64,000 nucleotides of DNA, from the NCBI GenBank assembly GCA_004352715.1, contig SCFE01000013.1, positions 1,757,464 to 1,821,463 on the forward strand. Direction: 5' to 3'. Under the pieces are notes generated by a model. That model searched no databases. It was not told where the DNA came from and saw nothing but the letters and a program-made list of their open reading frames with translations. Shown piece by piece: positions 14,101 through 29,000 of the stretch; positions within the stretch are counted from its first letter, which is position 1; every line of letters starts with the position of its first letter. Source of the stretch: Hofstenia miamia (Eukaryota > Xenacoelomorpha > Acoela). A program made the position numbers and the translations under genes.

Positions 14101-17100
14101 AATCAAGTTTTGTCAATCGTTGAGATAGTGTGCTTCAAATATCATTACCATAATCAGTTCCAGGATTTCTATGCCTAAGGCATAAACCCGATTTTTACAC
14201 ATTTGGACACAGTTTTCCGCAACGTATATTTCTATAATAGCTCGCATATTCCATCGTATTTCACACGCGAATGTTACAGATGCCAAATATTTCAATAAAT
14301 TTTATTTGTTCCTTCAACACCTCGAAAATGAAAACTCACAAGTATCGTAATTTTTCAAGCTTATTTACTTGCTGGATGACAACTTAGGAATTGGGCTTCA
14401 TTACGTATCTTTTAGTTTTGTCCTGAAGCCATAACGCATCTGCTAGGGCGGTTATTTCTTTGCAGTCAGGTTGAGATACTCGGTAATTTCATAGAAATAA
14501 TACAGAGGGAGAAGTACAAAGAAAAGCTGAATGTCTCGATTTACGTTGCATGAGAACATTTGCACGATCATAAAAAAAGAAAAAATCCATGAAATTGATG
14601 TTCATCCTTTAAATGTTCCTATATACAGAAATGTGCTTTTAGTCTAGGTATGTCAAATTCAAACACCACAACGAATGCTCATGACTGTTGGTCACTTGAA
14701 GCAACATTTATGTTAATTGGAATAATAGTGAATACCTTTGTAATTGAATATCTGTTCCCTTTAATGTAGTTTGAAAACACACCCAACAGTATGAAAATAA
14801 TTTAATTGAAACTACACTGCAGGCATGACATTGTAGAATAAGTAAATCAAATTAACTCGTCTTCTGAAGTTAGCTTCTTGCGTTACAATATAATGTATTA
14901 ATACATAAGTACTATATTATTACTAATGCAATATCAATATCAGAAATGACAGTAAAATGGAATTTCTTAAAATTAATGAAGACAATGAATTTTATGTGTA
15001 ATATTTTATGTGCCTCGTAATTTTTATGATAAATCTACATGACGGTTAGTGTTATACGAAATAGCTGTACATATATTTATAGAATAGACCTAATGCACAT
15101 CAAGAAAATGATTTTAAGAATTTAGATCCTCGAATAACAACAACAAATATTCATGCATAGCCCGTATGTCCGGTGAGTGCCGTGGTATAGAAGGCTGTGC
15201 CTGTAGACTTTTTTCCGTGACCGTTACGAACTCTACCTCAGCCTATTATCCTTCAATTTGAACATGTCGCTTGTGCTTATGCATATATTTGTTTGTGAGA
15301 TATATTTGCAATAATTTCATGTATGTTAATATGTATGTTAATAATTTATATCAACTAAATATACCTATTACAAATTCTTAATAATTTCAAGATATTTTCA
15401 TTTGCAGTAACTGACAAGAAAACATGATTTATCTCTAAATTTCTGACATTGCATGCATAGCAAAGAACTAGATATCATTCCAAAGCTTATTTTCTCAGCT
15501 TTAAGATACGCTATTAATAAATGCAATAGGTTATTATCAATATAGAGTAATTTCTTAGAAAATTATGTAAAAATGTACAATCAGGAAATATTAACCAACA
15601 ATGATTCTGAAGTCCTTCCTTTATAAAGCTTTCTAATAGCAAAATTCTATTAAGGAATGTCTTTATTATTAAAGTTGTCTCAATTTTGTTTGATGCTGCA
15701 GCTTGATGCTCTACAAGTTCTTCATAAACAAAAGCGCTGTGATTGAAATCTTTGGAATGATTATTTGTAAATAATAATTTCTTTTAGTGTCGGTAAGTTT
15801 TATATTTATGCATATGTACAACATTGTTGGCGGCGTATTCCCTCTTCATTTTTGGCAATGCTATGTATTGGGTTGTATGTTTTCTGTTTCTGCATTTCAC
15901 TTAAAGTCATATATTTATGACAAATGCAGCTTTCATTTCATTAATATATTTTAAAACCACATTTATTTTATGTGTGGTTTTACCGTATCTTGCGTTTTAT
16001 CATTAATGCGTATACAGCGAGCATAAGGTTTGCCTCTTCAGATTTCCAAGGTGATTTTTTTAGATAAGGTTTAGTGTGGAAATGTACCAATTTAGGAATC
16101 AATACCTCATATTTACGGTACGTCGTCAAAACTGTTTGTCACATTGCTATAGATTTTCATGTTGTTTTCATAAAATGTTTTTGAACTGAAATTATTTTCT
16201 CAAGTGGCCTTTTGCGATCTGTACAGCCATTAACCGTCTGCGTTTGCATTCGTAAAAGCCTTTAAGGTAGCGACTTCCATATTTCGACTAAACGTTGAGC
16301 TAGATAACTGTTACATTTCACCTAGTGGATCTACTTTTGTAGCTTCATTCCCCAAAGTGCAGATATTCGCTATTGATGACAAATTTGAAGAATACGCTGG
16401 TATTTGGACTGGCGTGGTGTTTTCTCCTGGAAGTACGTTTTCACCAAATTCCCACCGTGTATAGGCGCATGATGCTCTTGAAAATTATGACCACCACTGC
16501 ACAGTCGGTCAGTGACACTCGTCAGATCCCCTTGCCCATAGTTGGTGATCCACACCTACGCCTTTATGGATTTTAGATGTCCTTGAATTTTTTGTCGTTT
16601 TCTAAACCTTGAGGAAGTGTGACGTCACCTAACAGTTTAAATAATTCCATCACGGTTTGTGAAGCAGTTGTTATAATCAATATTGCACTCTTTTTGTTTC
16701 TTTGTAAATGCCTTTAGAAATAATCTCCTGGCTTATAACTGTTAGAAAAATGGTTCTGATAGAAAAAAGCTAAACTAAAACTGTCTAAGAAAATTTTGAC
16801 AACCAGACTTCTAATGGTGACACAAAAATTCAAAGCTGTGATGTATAGACAACGTTATTATCATATTGAATTACAATTCCCTCTACTCTACACTCAAGGT
16901 AGAAGCAGCTTATGAAAAAAACCTGACAATTTTCTTTCAGTTAACCCAATAACTTTTATGCCTCTCTCATTCATTTATCTCCTTTGCTTAAAACAGCCGT
17001 TTCAGGTAGTAATTTTTTTGCCATTTCGTTTCTTGTATTCTAGTTTATCGAAAACTATTAAAACTGTCTCTTCAATCTTTTGGCCACCGCCTCTTGCAAT

Positions 17101-20100
17101 TTGCGTTTTTAGGCATTATATTCTCAGCTAAATTTACTGCTACATGATTACTTATGCAATTATGACTTTGAAGAGTATGACACCTGTATAAGTATTCGAT
17201 GTTTGAAATCGTTTTCTGAATTAATCACTTTTCTTGCTGTTAATTTTATGTAATGTTTAATGAAGTTTGACGTAAATAATACTTAACCTCATTTTCTATT
17301 GTCAATTTTCTAGCATGATACGCAAAATTGTTTTAAAAACTGTTCATTTATGTTCTTATTTATTTCTATGGATACAATGTTTTATTTCGTTGAAAAATTG
17401 GTTGTGCTAATTTTCTTTAAAATTACTTTAGGCATTTTTCAACATGTTGACTTACTTCCAAAAAAGTTGTTACCGAGTTGTTTGTCAATGACTACAACCG
17501 TTTTTCAAACCTATTTCCTTTTATCAATTTAGAAATTTTGCCAGGTAGGCCAAATACTTTCAGTATTTCGTTCGATCATGTGATGCAACAAAATATATGA
17601 ATTTTCAAACTAATAGCAACAAATCTTTTGACCTTAGGCTAACAATTGATAGTAAGGTTCAATTTGAGATGTATTTCAAAATGAAACTTAAAAAACCTGA
17701 TATCCATTTAATCATTCACACTTGTTTTTCACTAAACATTGTAGAAAATTAATTGTTGCTAGTGGTACTTATAATGAAAGCTTCATAGATAAGTACATTT
17801 ATATCTAAGTCTTCCGCTGCAAATTGAGCATAGTGATATCCAATCGTTTTCTTACTATCACAGCATAATTTCTTATCAAATTCTATAATCAATTAGAAAC
17901 CATTAAATAATATCAGCTGTCAGTGTTTCATTGAGAGAATTCCTTGTTACGATCCAAAGTTCGAGCGACAATTCCTCTGTATCCGTTTCGTAATGTCAAA
18001 TCTCCTTATATTTTATTCCAAATTACGCATTTTATTTTACGTTGCCAATATATTCACTGGATTATTCGCCTAGCATTTCAACAGTTTATGCATTTTTCAA
18101 ACGATCCTTTGTCATTTCCACTCATTTGTCATTTTAACATTTTGTAGTGATTTGATAATTTAGCTAAACTAATGCTTTAATCAGCTCGATTTTGAATTCT
18201 TTTAATTTCTACGTAATTGACTATTACATGTGATCCATAATTTAGCAAGCTCTGGAAGAACGTTATTGTACACATTAGGTTTTGGTGTAGTTCTTGTGTA
18301 CCTTCTAGAGTTCTACCGCAGCACGAATGCGTCCCATTGGACCTAGACGTAGGACAAAATATTTCAGTGCATTTCACTTGTCTTCGAAATTCATTTTCCT
18401 CAATCGCATGATGCACAAAGTAATGCAATAGGCCATTCCTTTGAGTTAACCTTGGAGATGCAATTCTATCAATGGCTTGAGTGTTGTATCGTTTTGCAAG
18501 GTTGCTAGTAATCGCTAATTCCTTAGCTGGTCGCTCACTGCCGGTAAGTAAAATAAAACAAAAATTACTTACCGGCAGTATACGAGGTCTTAAGTAAACT
18601 AAGGTTTCAAATAGATAATTACACAATCGGTTGTGTTCGGTTTTTAAGTAAACCTTTGTGGCAGTGTACGAGGTCTTAAGTAAAGTAAAAAAACTTTCTG
18701 ATATTTATAAATAGCGTAAAAATTTCAACTAGAATTATTCAGTGACAAGACATAATTTTGGGGATCCTTGACAAAACTTTTACCCGTATATTTGGAAATC
18801 GCAGTTTTCCTCAACACCAATAATAACTTTAGGATATCAATCTTATAAATAAGCTAACAACAGATATAAAACTAATATGTATAAACTAAAAAACTATTAA
18901 TTAACGAGTGCAACAATAATTTTCTAAAAATATGGTATTGCAATTTAATAACTAACGTCAATTACAATAATATATATCTTATGTTTTTCATTTTTTTCAA
19001 ATAATACCAATTAATCAAAATGTATAATCGTTAAAAACTGCAATTCATAGTAAAGGACTTACCTCACTTAATGTCTTCTGCTTAGTGTATCGGTTCTTTC
19101 CGACTTTAAGTCGTTATTATTAAATGTTTGCTGCACAAACGACTGTATTTAGTCGGATGAAAATTACTTCTGGTAAAGCAAGCATCAATTTAGTCAGCAT
19201 TTCAGGATTTTTTAGAGGAAAAATGGAAACTAATGGATGACTGTGAAACTGCATTACAGTATCCACTAGTACAACCAGGTGCACTACACTTGTTAACCAT
19301 TTGCAGAAAGAAATAGAGTGGCTATAGTTACCAAGCTCATAGAAATAACCGCGGCTAAATGAAATTGCTATGCCTCAGCTGATCGATTAAATGAAAGCGT
19401 TTAACCTCGTCAGTGTCACTATATAAAAATCACAAAAAGGTTTTTTGTATCATTAGTTTATAGGTGATACCAATAATACACAAAGAAAAAATTTTTGCTC
19501 TAGCTCTCTCCTAGGATAAATATATAATTAGTCCTATATTTAGACTTTGCGTCCTAACCCTCTTCCGGCCAGATATTTGTACCAACATATTCCTGCCACC
19601 TGTCTACATGTGTAGACAAATAGGAAAAACCGTGTTATTTGTGCTCAAAAGATTTTTTGTTTCTTAGTTCACTTAATTCACAAAATATTTACAATGTACG
19701 TGATATATTCCAGTTACGAACGTCATATTCGGTTGGGTTATGATTTTAGTATGCAAATATTCAATCTTATGCTAACGTAATCACTGTTATAGCAACATCA
19801 CTCTAGTACGGTATACTTTTCTTATGCTTACATGTAGATCACATAAAAAGTTATATTATTATATGTATAAATAAAAACAAATGATTTCATCCATGAAAAT
19901 GCAAAAGGAAAGAGACTTGTCATTTAAAAAATCTATTCTTATAAGGTAATTAGATTTTCTGCATTGGAGATTCCGACATTTCTCGGTACATTCGCGGATG
20001 AGGAGAGGACAGAGGGATTAGATAGTGGTTCTACCCCGTATAACTGAAACTTTTGACGACTTTGAGACTATACATGCTGATTTCTGCCTCTTATGTCGAT

Positions 20101-23059
20101 ATTTTCTTCGGCCAGCTGGGCAGCAATGGCTTTGATAAATGTCTTTCTAGCCTTCGTGTAGCCGTTCATTTCCATTATCAAAAATGAATTGATCAACACA
20201 ATATCCAACATATTGAAAAAGATGATCAGATACCTAGTGATTTTTCTTTTGCAGCTGTAATCTTCTATTCTGTTGTCCGTGACATCTATCTACGCCACTT
20301 TCTCAATTGTTATAGTCGAGGATTATCCCTGGTTTGTGGTCTTCTCTACTGGATATTTCTTATAATGTGTGCTGAGAGCTCAACATCCGGACATTTTTGT
20401 TCCTCTTTGGAAAGTACGACAACATTGTTATTCTGTTCGCATGCTCCCATAAGAATATACTACTGTACCTCTCTCTTCCATGTGTAGACTTCATTATATT
20501 AGGCACGTTTTGTTGGTTCCATTGGATTGTTCCAGTAGCTGTTAAATTTCGTTCTAAAAGTTTGATGAACAAGTTGTAAGATGAAAAATATCTGTCCATA
20601 TAGATGTTGCGTCCAGTTCCCAAGAAACGTTCAGTCAACTGTAAGATGATGTTCGTCCCTAGTCCGACTGTTCGGCGCTCTTCAACCCGGTCTGAATAGG
20701 GAAATGACTCAAGAGTGTATCCATTCAGAGCGTCACCTAGCCAAAATATCTTGACTCCATATTTCGACAGTTTAGCGGTTCATAACCCCTAACCTTGTAC
20801 AACTGTTCATCCACAGTTAGGTCAGCAGATGGTATGTAAGACTGTCGTAAATTGAATTGGAAGAGAGTCCAAATTTGCCATATGGTGGCACGTTTATTGT
20901 CGACTTGTCGTTGACGCCGATCAGCTTTGTTGTCAAGAGTTACATTGCAAAGAAACAAATGAATCCGCTTTTTTGATATCACACATGCATAAAATGATTT
21001 TGAGTCAGTAGGATCAAATAATGATTCAATGTCAGAAAGATTATCACGATTGGCACTTGCTCTAATTATTACAGTCAAACAAGCTTTGTTGTGCGTATGT
21101 AAATGGTATTCAACCTAATGTTTGCACTCTTCGGTTAATGTGTTGAAGAACTGTGCAAAGCATGGGCTCAGAGATGAACAAAGAAAACGATTCACTTTCA
21201 GACGCAGGGCTTGCCATCAGTCCTTCATGGAAGTTGTTGACATATTTTCGTAACAGTCGCAGTGTAGGACTATCAGTTTTCCATTCAATGCCATTAGGTG
21301 AAGTATAAGAGTTGGTAGGGATCTCTTTATCTGACTCACTGCTGGTTTCACTTTCTTCATTGTAGATATCAACATCACCAGCAGGTCCATTATCTATATT
21401 AAGCCACTCTGGTCATTGACTTCATCATTGGATGAAAGATCGAGTTCTGTTGGAATATGTAGCAAGTTTAGTGTATTTATAAGGCTATCCTCCTAGGCGG
21501 ACGTTGCATTTCAGAATCGACGTGCAGAAGTTAGCTGTTACGTGTTCAACTTCAACTCTCACTGTATGACAGCGTGATGTTACAAAACAGCAGATGAGAT
21601 ATGATCAATTGGTTGCCGAAGCAAGCCAATAACAATGCATAATAGCTACTTGTAATGTAAGTGTATGATTGCATAGCAATGGAGGATCAAATAAATTAAT
21701 GTCTACACTAGTAGACAAGTGGTCGGAATATGATTGAAGTCATTTAACAAGGTTAATAGAAATATGTATAAATAATATAATTGGTGCATATTGTACGTAT
21801 TTGAGTGTTGTTCTTTGAAATATTTATGAAACTAAAAAAAAACATTTAGCGCAAAAAATAAATGCCATCGAAAACCGAATGTCTACATATGTAGACAGGT
21901 GGCCGGATGAGGGTTAATACATGACGTTCGGTTGCATATTTATATTTAAAGCTTGATTACAACATCCTAAANNNNNNNNNNNNNNNNNNNNNNNNNNNNN
22001 NNNNNNNNNNNNNNNNNNNNNNNNNNNNNNNNNNNNNNNNNNNNNNNNNNNNNNNNNNNNNNNNNNNNNNNNNNNNNNNNNNNNNNNNNNNNNNNNNNNN
22101 NNNNNNNNNNNNNNNNNNNNNNNNNNNNNNNNNNNNNNNNNNNNNNNNNNNNNNNNNNNNNNNNNNNNNNNNNNNNNNNNNNNNNNNNNNNNNNNNNNNN
22201 NNNNNNNNNNNNNNNNNNNNNNNNNNNNNNNNNNNNNNNNNNNNNNNNNNNNNNNNNNNNNNNNNNNNNNNNNNNNNNNNNNNNNNNNNNNNNNNNNNNN
22301 NNNNNNNNNNNNNNNNNNNNNNNNNNNNNNNNNNNNNNNNNNNNNNNNNNNNNNNNNNNNNNNNNNNNNNNNNNNNNNNNNNNNNNNNNNNNNNNNNNNN
22401 NNNNNNNNNNNNNNNNNNNNNNNNNNNNNNNNNNNNNNNNNNNNNNNNNNNNNNNNNNNNNNNNNNNNNNNNNNNNNNNNNNNNNNNNNNNNNNNNNNNN
22501 NNNNNNNNNNNNNNNNNNNNNNNNNNNNNNNNNNNNNNNNNNNNNNNNNNNNNNNNNNNNNNNNNNNNNNNNNNNNNNNNNNNNNNNNNNNNNNNNNNNN
22601 NNNNNNNNNNNNNNNNNNNNNNNNNNNNNNNNNNNNNNNNNNNNNNNNNNNNNNNNNNNNNNNNNNNNNNNNNNNNNNNNNNNNNNNNNNNNNNNNNNNN
22701 NNNNNNNNNNNNNNNNNNNNNNNNNNNNNNNNNNNNNNNNNNNNNNNNNNNNNNNNNNNNNNNNNNNNNNNNNNNNNNNNNNNNNNNNNNNNNNNNNNNN
22801 NNNNNNNNNNNNNNNNNNNNNNNNNNNNNNNNNNNNNNNNNNNNNNNNNNNNNNNNNNNNNNNNNNNNNNNNNNNNNNNNNNNNNNNNNNNNNNNNNNNN
22901 NNNNNNNNNNNNNNNNNNNNNNNNNNNNNNNNNNNNNNNNNNNNNNNNNNNNNNNNNNNNNNNNNNNNNNNTTACTGGAACAGGCTGGAGTTGTGCGGGC
23001 GCTAAGTACTATGGAATTTTGCTAAGTATTTTTTAAGTAATATTCCGCGAATATATAAG

Positions 23060-23090
<31 letters not shown>

Positions 23091-26000
23091 GCTTTGGATA
23101 CAAAAAAATTATACGGGTGCAAGATACTATGGCGGAGGGCTCTGGATACGGGTCTAAAAAATTTTTTTGGAAAGACCTGAATGTCATACATTAGAAATTA
23201 AACTCCTATTCCAAATGCGCAATATAAAATTTTTTAGATAAAATGAATTATTATGGCTTTCCATCAGAAAGAGCGTTGGATACTACATGTATAGAAAATC
23301 GGAAAGTGTGGATGGTGGATACAAATCCCATAGTATCTAGAGCCCGTATATATATATATTAATGTATGAATATATATAAATATGTGAATTATTAGACAAA
23401 TACACTTCGAATTGGGTATATTTCAAGGCCTCAGCTAAACGAATCCACAAAATTCGAAAATATATAACCATTATTAATTACAAAATTATGCCCAAATTTG
23501 GTTAAGGATAGATTGGTAAAAAATGCAGTTTTTTCCCTACATGTTGGTAAATATTTTTCAAGGTATGAGTCAATGAGCTCAATACAGGCACAGAGTCCTA
23601 AATTTAGTACTAATTAAATATTTTTTAGTGAGAAAAATAAATTCTAATAAAAAGTTTGAATATAAATCGCAAATATGCACTTAGATATATATTCAAAACA
23701 ATTATTGAGGCTATCTAATGCTTAAATATCATGTATTACAAGAAGAAACTAAACTTTTGACTTTTGTTTTCTTGTCATCACAATGTAATTGTAATAATTC
23801 TAATTCTAAAGCTAAGAGAAACATAAAAGAAAAATTGTGGGTAGTAAAACTAACAAATATTCATTACTTTAATGCACAGTTAGAAATAGTATGAATTTGT
23901 CTCTGTAGGGCATGCTGTAGACATGCTTATATAAGTACTAAATTTTGTACTTGGACGCTGACGAGGTTAAATTCACTTCCATTCCAGATGTTGTTTATCT
24001 CGGAGAACGCAGCTTCGTTATTAAAACTGGGGAGGATGTTCTTTTTAGTAAACAATGTTCTTAATATCGAAATCTTCGAAATTATCAAAATAAAATGATA
24101 TCACATTAATATTGTATGCATTTAATTTTTTTATTTTAAATTGCACACTCGCATGCATATCATAAATGAATCAAAGTATATTCTTTTAGTTGTAATTTTT
24201 GCTAAAAAATTAGGTTTGTTTAACTATTTATGCATGCTAAACAATGGTTATACTTTACTTTACGGTAGTGTGCGAGGTCTTAAGGAAAGTAAGGTCAAAT
24301 CAAATTATAAAATTTTAGTTTACGGCAGTGTACGACTTGGATTAGAAAGCAAAACCATTAACCCTTTTAACCAAAATTTTATTTTCATGAAATTTACGGA
24401 TGAGATATAAGTATCGCAAATATGTAGTGCCTACTTTGAAACTGTGGCAATACTATTAGGATATTCCTGTTTTGTTGTCCAGTAAACTTTCGGAAGTATT
24501 TTTAATTCTTTCCTTCCATCAGATTTTCATTTTTTTGTTGATATGAGTTTCTGAAATGGCACCCTGATATAATTGACGTCTTAGCGGAAAATTGATTTTC
24601 CAAAAGTAATATGCTAACCAGCAATTTTACATAAATTTATGATTTCGTAATTTTAAATTTATTCAGAAATATAAAATCTAAAGCTCCATTGTCTAGTTAA
24701 CAACATTGTATAAATCAAGCTGTCGTATACATCTCCATTGTTGTATATGATTGCATCACATCTCATAAAAGCATTAGCGATCAAATTAATGAAGTTCCGC
24801 TGTTGTGAACTAACAATATTTTTGCTTCGAATATAACTTGATAAATGGTTTTCAGCCAAAGGAAATGTGTTCGTTTTATGTAGGTTTCTATTTTCTTCCA
24901 TTACATTAATGTCTATTTTTCATTTTTCAAAAATATTTTCATGTCCTTTCTTGGAAGATTGTCTTTTTTAATATCGGAATTAATACCGTTTTTGATCCAA
25001 TTACAATTAACATTTTCCAAACAAAAAACTATATTTCACAACCAGAGATTGCAATTCCTTTATAGGAATGCGTAAATTATAGTTTTGCTAGAATTGATAT
25101 GGAATTGAAAAAATTATCAGAATTGAGTTAGAAATTGGCATTCTAAGTTTACTTTAGAACCCCCCTAATTCGAAGAATTATTTCTTATCCGATCGCACAA
25201 TTTACTACGCGGATTGTCCATTAATTTATCAAGTTCATGTGGATGTTTGTTGTAAAATATTTAATTATATTATTTAAAATTATTTAAATGTAAAATTATT
25301 AATAAATGTTTAACATCTGCTCCAAAGTTCGGACGTTGTAATTGTATGTGTTTCAATAACCAGGAACCACTTGTCCACGATTAAATATGTAGATTGTTAT
25401 AAACAATTCTAAAACAGTCCAAAGTAAATCATCACTTTTATTCCAGAAATCATTTCTTGAATGGTTTTCAACCGATAGGCAGTTTCTAGAAATTCGACCC
25501 AATGAAAACAGCCATTTTTGATCGATACTACCATGCCGAACATTTGCAAGGTGAACAGTTATTAAATGTACTTACTTGCACGATAGCGCCACCGTTTCAG
25601 GTTTGAGTGTGTTAGGTTGATAATTGCAAGTTCATTAGAAATTAACGTTGTTTCTTCAGAAATATTTAACAACATTACATATAGCAGAGTTCTGCAGAAC
25701 CGAATCCATGTATTTTTCAAAATGGTCTTCTGCTTTTTTCCGCATAATGAAGTAATTCCTTTAAAATTGTCCACAGATATCTCAAGCTTATTTTGCAAAA
25801 TGAGATCATTTACTTCAAATTTGAGGATTTCTTTTGGGATTCACATTCTATTTAGAAGGTTGGCATTGTCATATTCTTACAATGACTTTAATGTCAAAGC
25901 ATGCAAATGGAAGTCGACATGTTTGATTGGCAATATTTCAATATACTTTTGAAAATTGCGTTAAATTGTAGTTATCCAAGATTCTAACTTAATGTTACTA

Positions 26001-29000
26001 CTCTAAATTTTACTGACAATTGAATTGGAATTACAAGATTTGGAACATGGAGTTTATGAAAGAAAAGCTCTACTTCGACAAAAAGATGGGTACAAAAATA
26101 TATGAAATCTCGTCCCGGTCTGACAATTGTTTCTGCGTTCGACAGGCTTTGTAAAAAATATGAAGACGGAAACAGTTTCGAATGATATGGTCAAGGTAGG
26201 CCTATCAGTGATTTAAAATTTGAAAACATTACGTTAATTTCTAACCTTATTGAAGAAAATAACATCATTACTCTTCGATGAATTGCCATTCATCTAGATC
26301 TGTTAATCACAATGGTTCAAAGAATAGTGAATAAAGATTCAAAAAGTTGTCATGCGCGAAATGGGTTTCTCATAAGCTCACTTGGCGAAATATAACGTTC
26401 GAGCAGACCGTTGTCAGTACTTAATCGAGGCACTCTCGACTAGATCAAACAAAAAGCATCTAGTCACAATTGACTAAATTATTTTCTAGCTACGGAACCT
26501 ACAGATGTAAACAGATAAATTTGAAAATAGTTATTTATATATTTATCCCGAAGCTTCAAAGTAACAAATTGCAAAAGCACAAATTTTATTAATTCATTAT
26601 CTTAAGGATTTAAAATATGTTTTCTGTATTTATAGCACATGAAATGATTTAAAAATTTATTAGAAAATTAGCTGAATTCCAGTACTACTTTTATGTCCCT
26701 TCATTGATCACACTGTGCTGTCTATAATTTCGTATGAATGCATATTTTGTGCCTTTGTTAGTGATTTTCTCATCAACCTCCCTGATGGCCCCGTTCTCTT
26801 TGAAGCCGATTCTCACAGTACATATAATTAATAGCTAATATTCATTAAATTTTGATGGATTTCTCAAAATTGTCCAGAGATCTAGTAACAATTTCTCTTT
26901 ATTAAATTTAAGCATTAGAATTTTTCATATATTTGGTCTTTACCAACCGCATAAGGTTTATGAAGTTACTGCGGGTGACTTCTTGCTTCAATATATCAAT
27001 TCTCCAATTATCGGTGAAATCTTTGAATTTTGATCACGAAGATCTGTCTTCGTCCCTAAGGACGAGTTTTTCCAAGAATGGACAAAACCTTCGAGAAACT
27101 ACTTGTTTAAAAATTAGAAAAATGCTTATTAGTTCTCTGAAGTATTAAAATGATTTTTGTGACCATCATTTTCCGTTTATTTGATGGCATTCTATTTTTT
27201 CACATTCCAATCAACTTTGTATAAGCTCCTATTTCACATGAGATTTTCAATTATAGAATTCGATTCTTCTAGATTAGCCTAAGTTTTGGTTCAACCAATG
27301 CCATTCGTTGATTAAATTCGTATTCAATTTATTTGTTTTAATTACGTTAAATAAACCCTTGAGTAATTATATTTTGCATTTTAAAGTATTATTTGCTTTT
27401 GGCGTGTGAAGGTTAAGTAACCTTGCCCAAAGCAATATTCCATCAGTCGAATTTCGTTTGATATATTCCTTTTCATTAATATTAACTCTCATTTACTTTG
27501 TGCGCGGTTCTCACATTAAAGATAGAATGTTTTCTAGCCAGTATAGTTTAAGCATATAATGATTTGTATTTTCACGTTTTGCAATTTTTCTGTAATAATA
27601 CTGCGATGTTAAAGGGCTTTAGTTATTCATGAGTCATGATTTTATACGAGCTTATTACTAACCCTATATGAGAAGTATGGGGTGCTGATGCGATAAATAT
27701 TTTCCAAAGTTTCGATCTAATATCATAATCCAATCTAGAGGAGATAGGGAGGAGCCCAAAAACAGGTCGAATAGGGTTAAACCAATTAAAGTTAAGATGC
27801 CTTTTTACATCCATTGCTTATTTGGGAATTTGAATTACATGTATATATTACGTCGTATATTGTTCATGTATTATGTAACATGTTTTATTATGAGCATGGC
27901 CGTTAAAACCTACATCTGGATCATCAATGAAGTAAATGTTTTCCTATCAGGAAATTTTTTTAGGTTGATTACTTATTAGGATTTTGAGGTGATGGATATA
28001 AAAAAAGCTTATAACATCTTTTGCCCCACAACATCGGACTTTGCGCGCAACTTAAATTGGTCCACCGTCTACTGAAACAAAATAGTTGGGGTTAGTTGTT
28101 GCCCCCATTATCTGAACATGAGGTATGCGGAAAGTTTAAGTTTATCGTAAAATCTGATATTTTTGAAAAATAGTTCCAGATGTTTTAATATTGTTAGGCC
28201 CTGCGCAAACGGTACAACTTTAGTTGTTAAATCAATTATAGCGAGTAATATGATAGTAATTCCCCCAATGCGATATCTTATTTTTGTTTAGCAACAAAAT
28301 TTGTATCGTTTGAGGCAGCCTTTAGAGAAATTTTAGTGAAAACCGATTGGATTATTTGCATATGGTTGGCAATCAGTTGAACAGATATTATTAGGAATTT
28401 TGTTTGTAAATTATGATTTTGCGTTAAAAACAACGAGATTCCGAAAACGATTTCAAAATATCAACCGGTCATTATTTCCAAGTGTTTTGTACCTTAAAGA
28501 CGATCATTCCCTTTTAAAAACAGAATTAACGTTCCATTGAGCTTTCCAATTCGCTATTCATGCGAACTGTGTATCATTTTACCACTTCAGTCTTAGCTTA
28601 TTCACTTGCAGCAGATAGCATATCGATACAATCACTATTAAATTACTTAAATAGTTTATTTTTAATGAATTTGCTCATTAAAATGTGTTTTGACTAGTTT
28701 TAGGTGATTTTGTGCACTGTAAAATTAATTCTTATATACAGCAGACAAAATTATTATTTTCAAAACAGATAATGGAGATGTTGGTGTTAATGACTTAACA
28801 TCACTAGAAATAAATTTTTTCCATCATGCATGGAGGCATCACAAGGCAGTGGCGTGGAAAGAACTACAAATGTGCTCACCTCAAAATTTGGTTTGCTAAA
28901 TAGAAATTCGAAATATGTATTCCCACACATTAAAATTTATACATTAGTGTGCAAATTATCAAAATTTTAATCAGATTAAGATAATGTGTTTATTGACAAG

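Noticed and set aside
15160-15240. GC-richer stretch with GTGCCGTGGTATAGAAGGC
   Set aside because: Considered as a SINE head or transposon end, but no promoter boxes or partner end were found.
18177-18626. 149-codon minus-strand ORF
   Set aside because: It crosses the boundary of the MITE starting at 18526, and its N-terminal part is translated MITE end. No family pattern.
25562-25952. Overlapping ORFs on both strands
   Set aside because: No family pattern; mutual overlap in AT-rich DNA is expected by chance.
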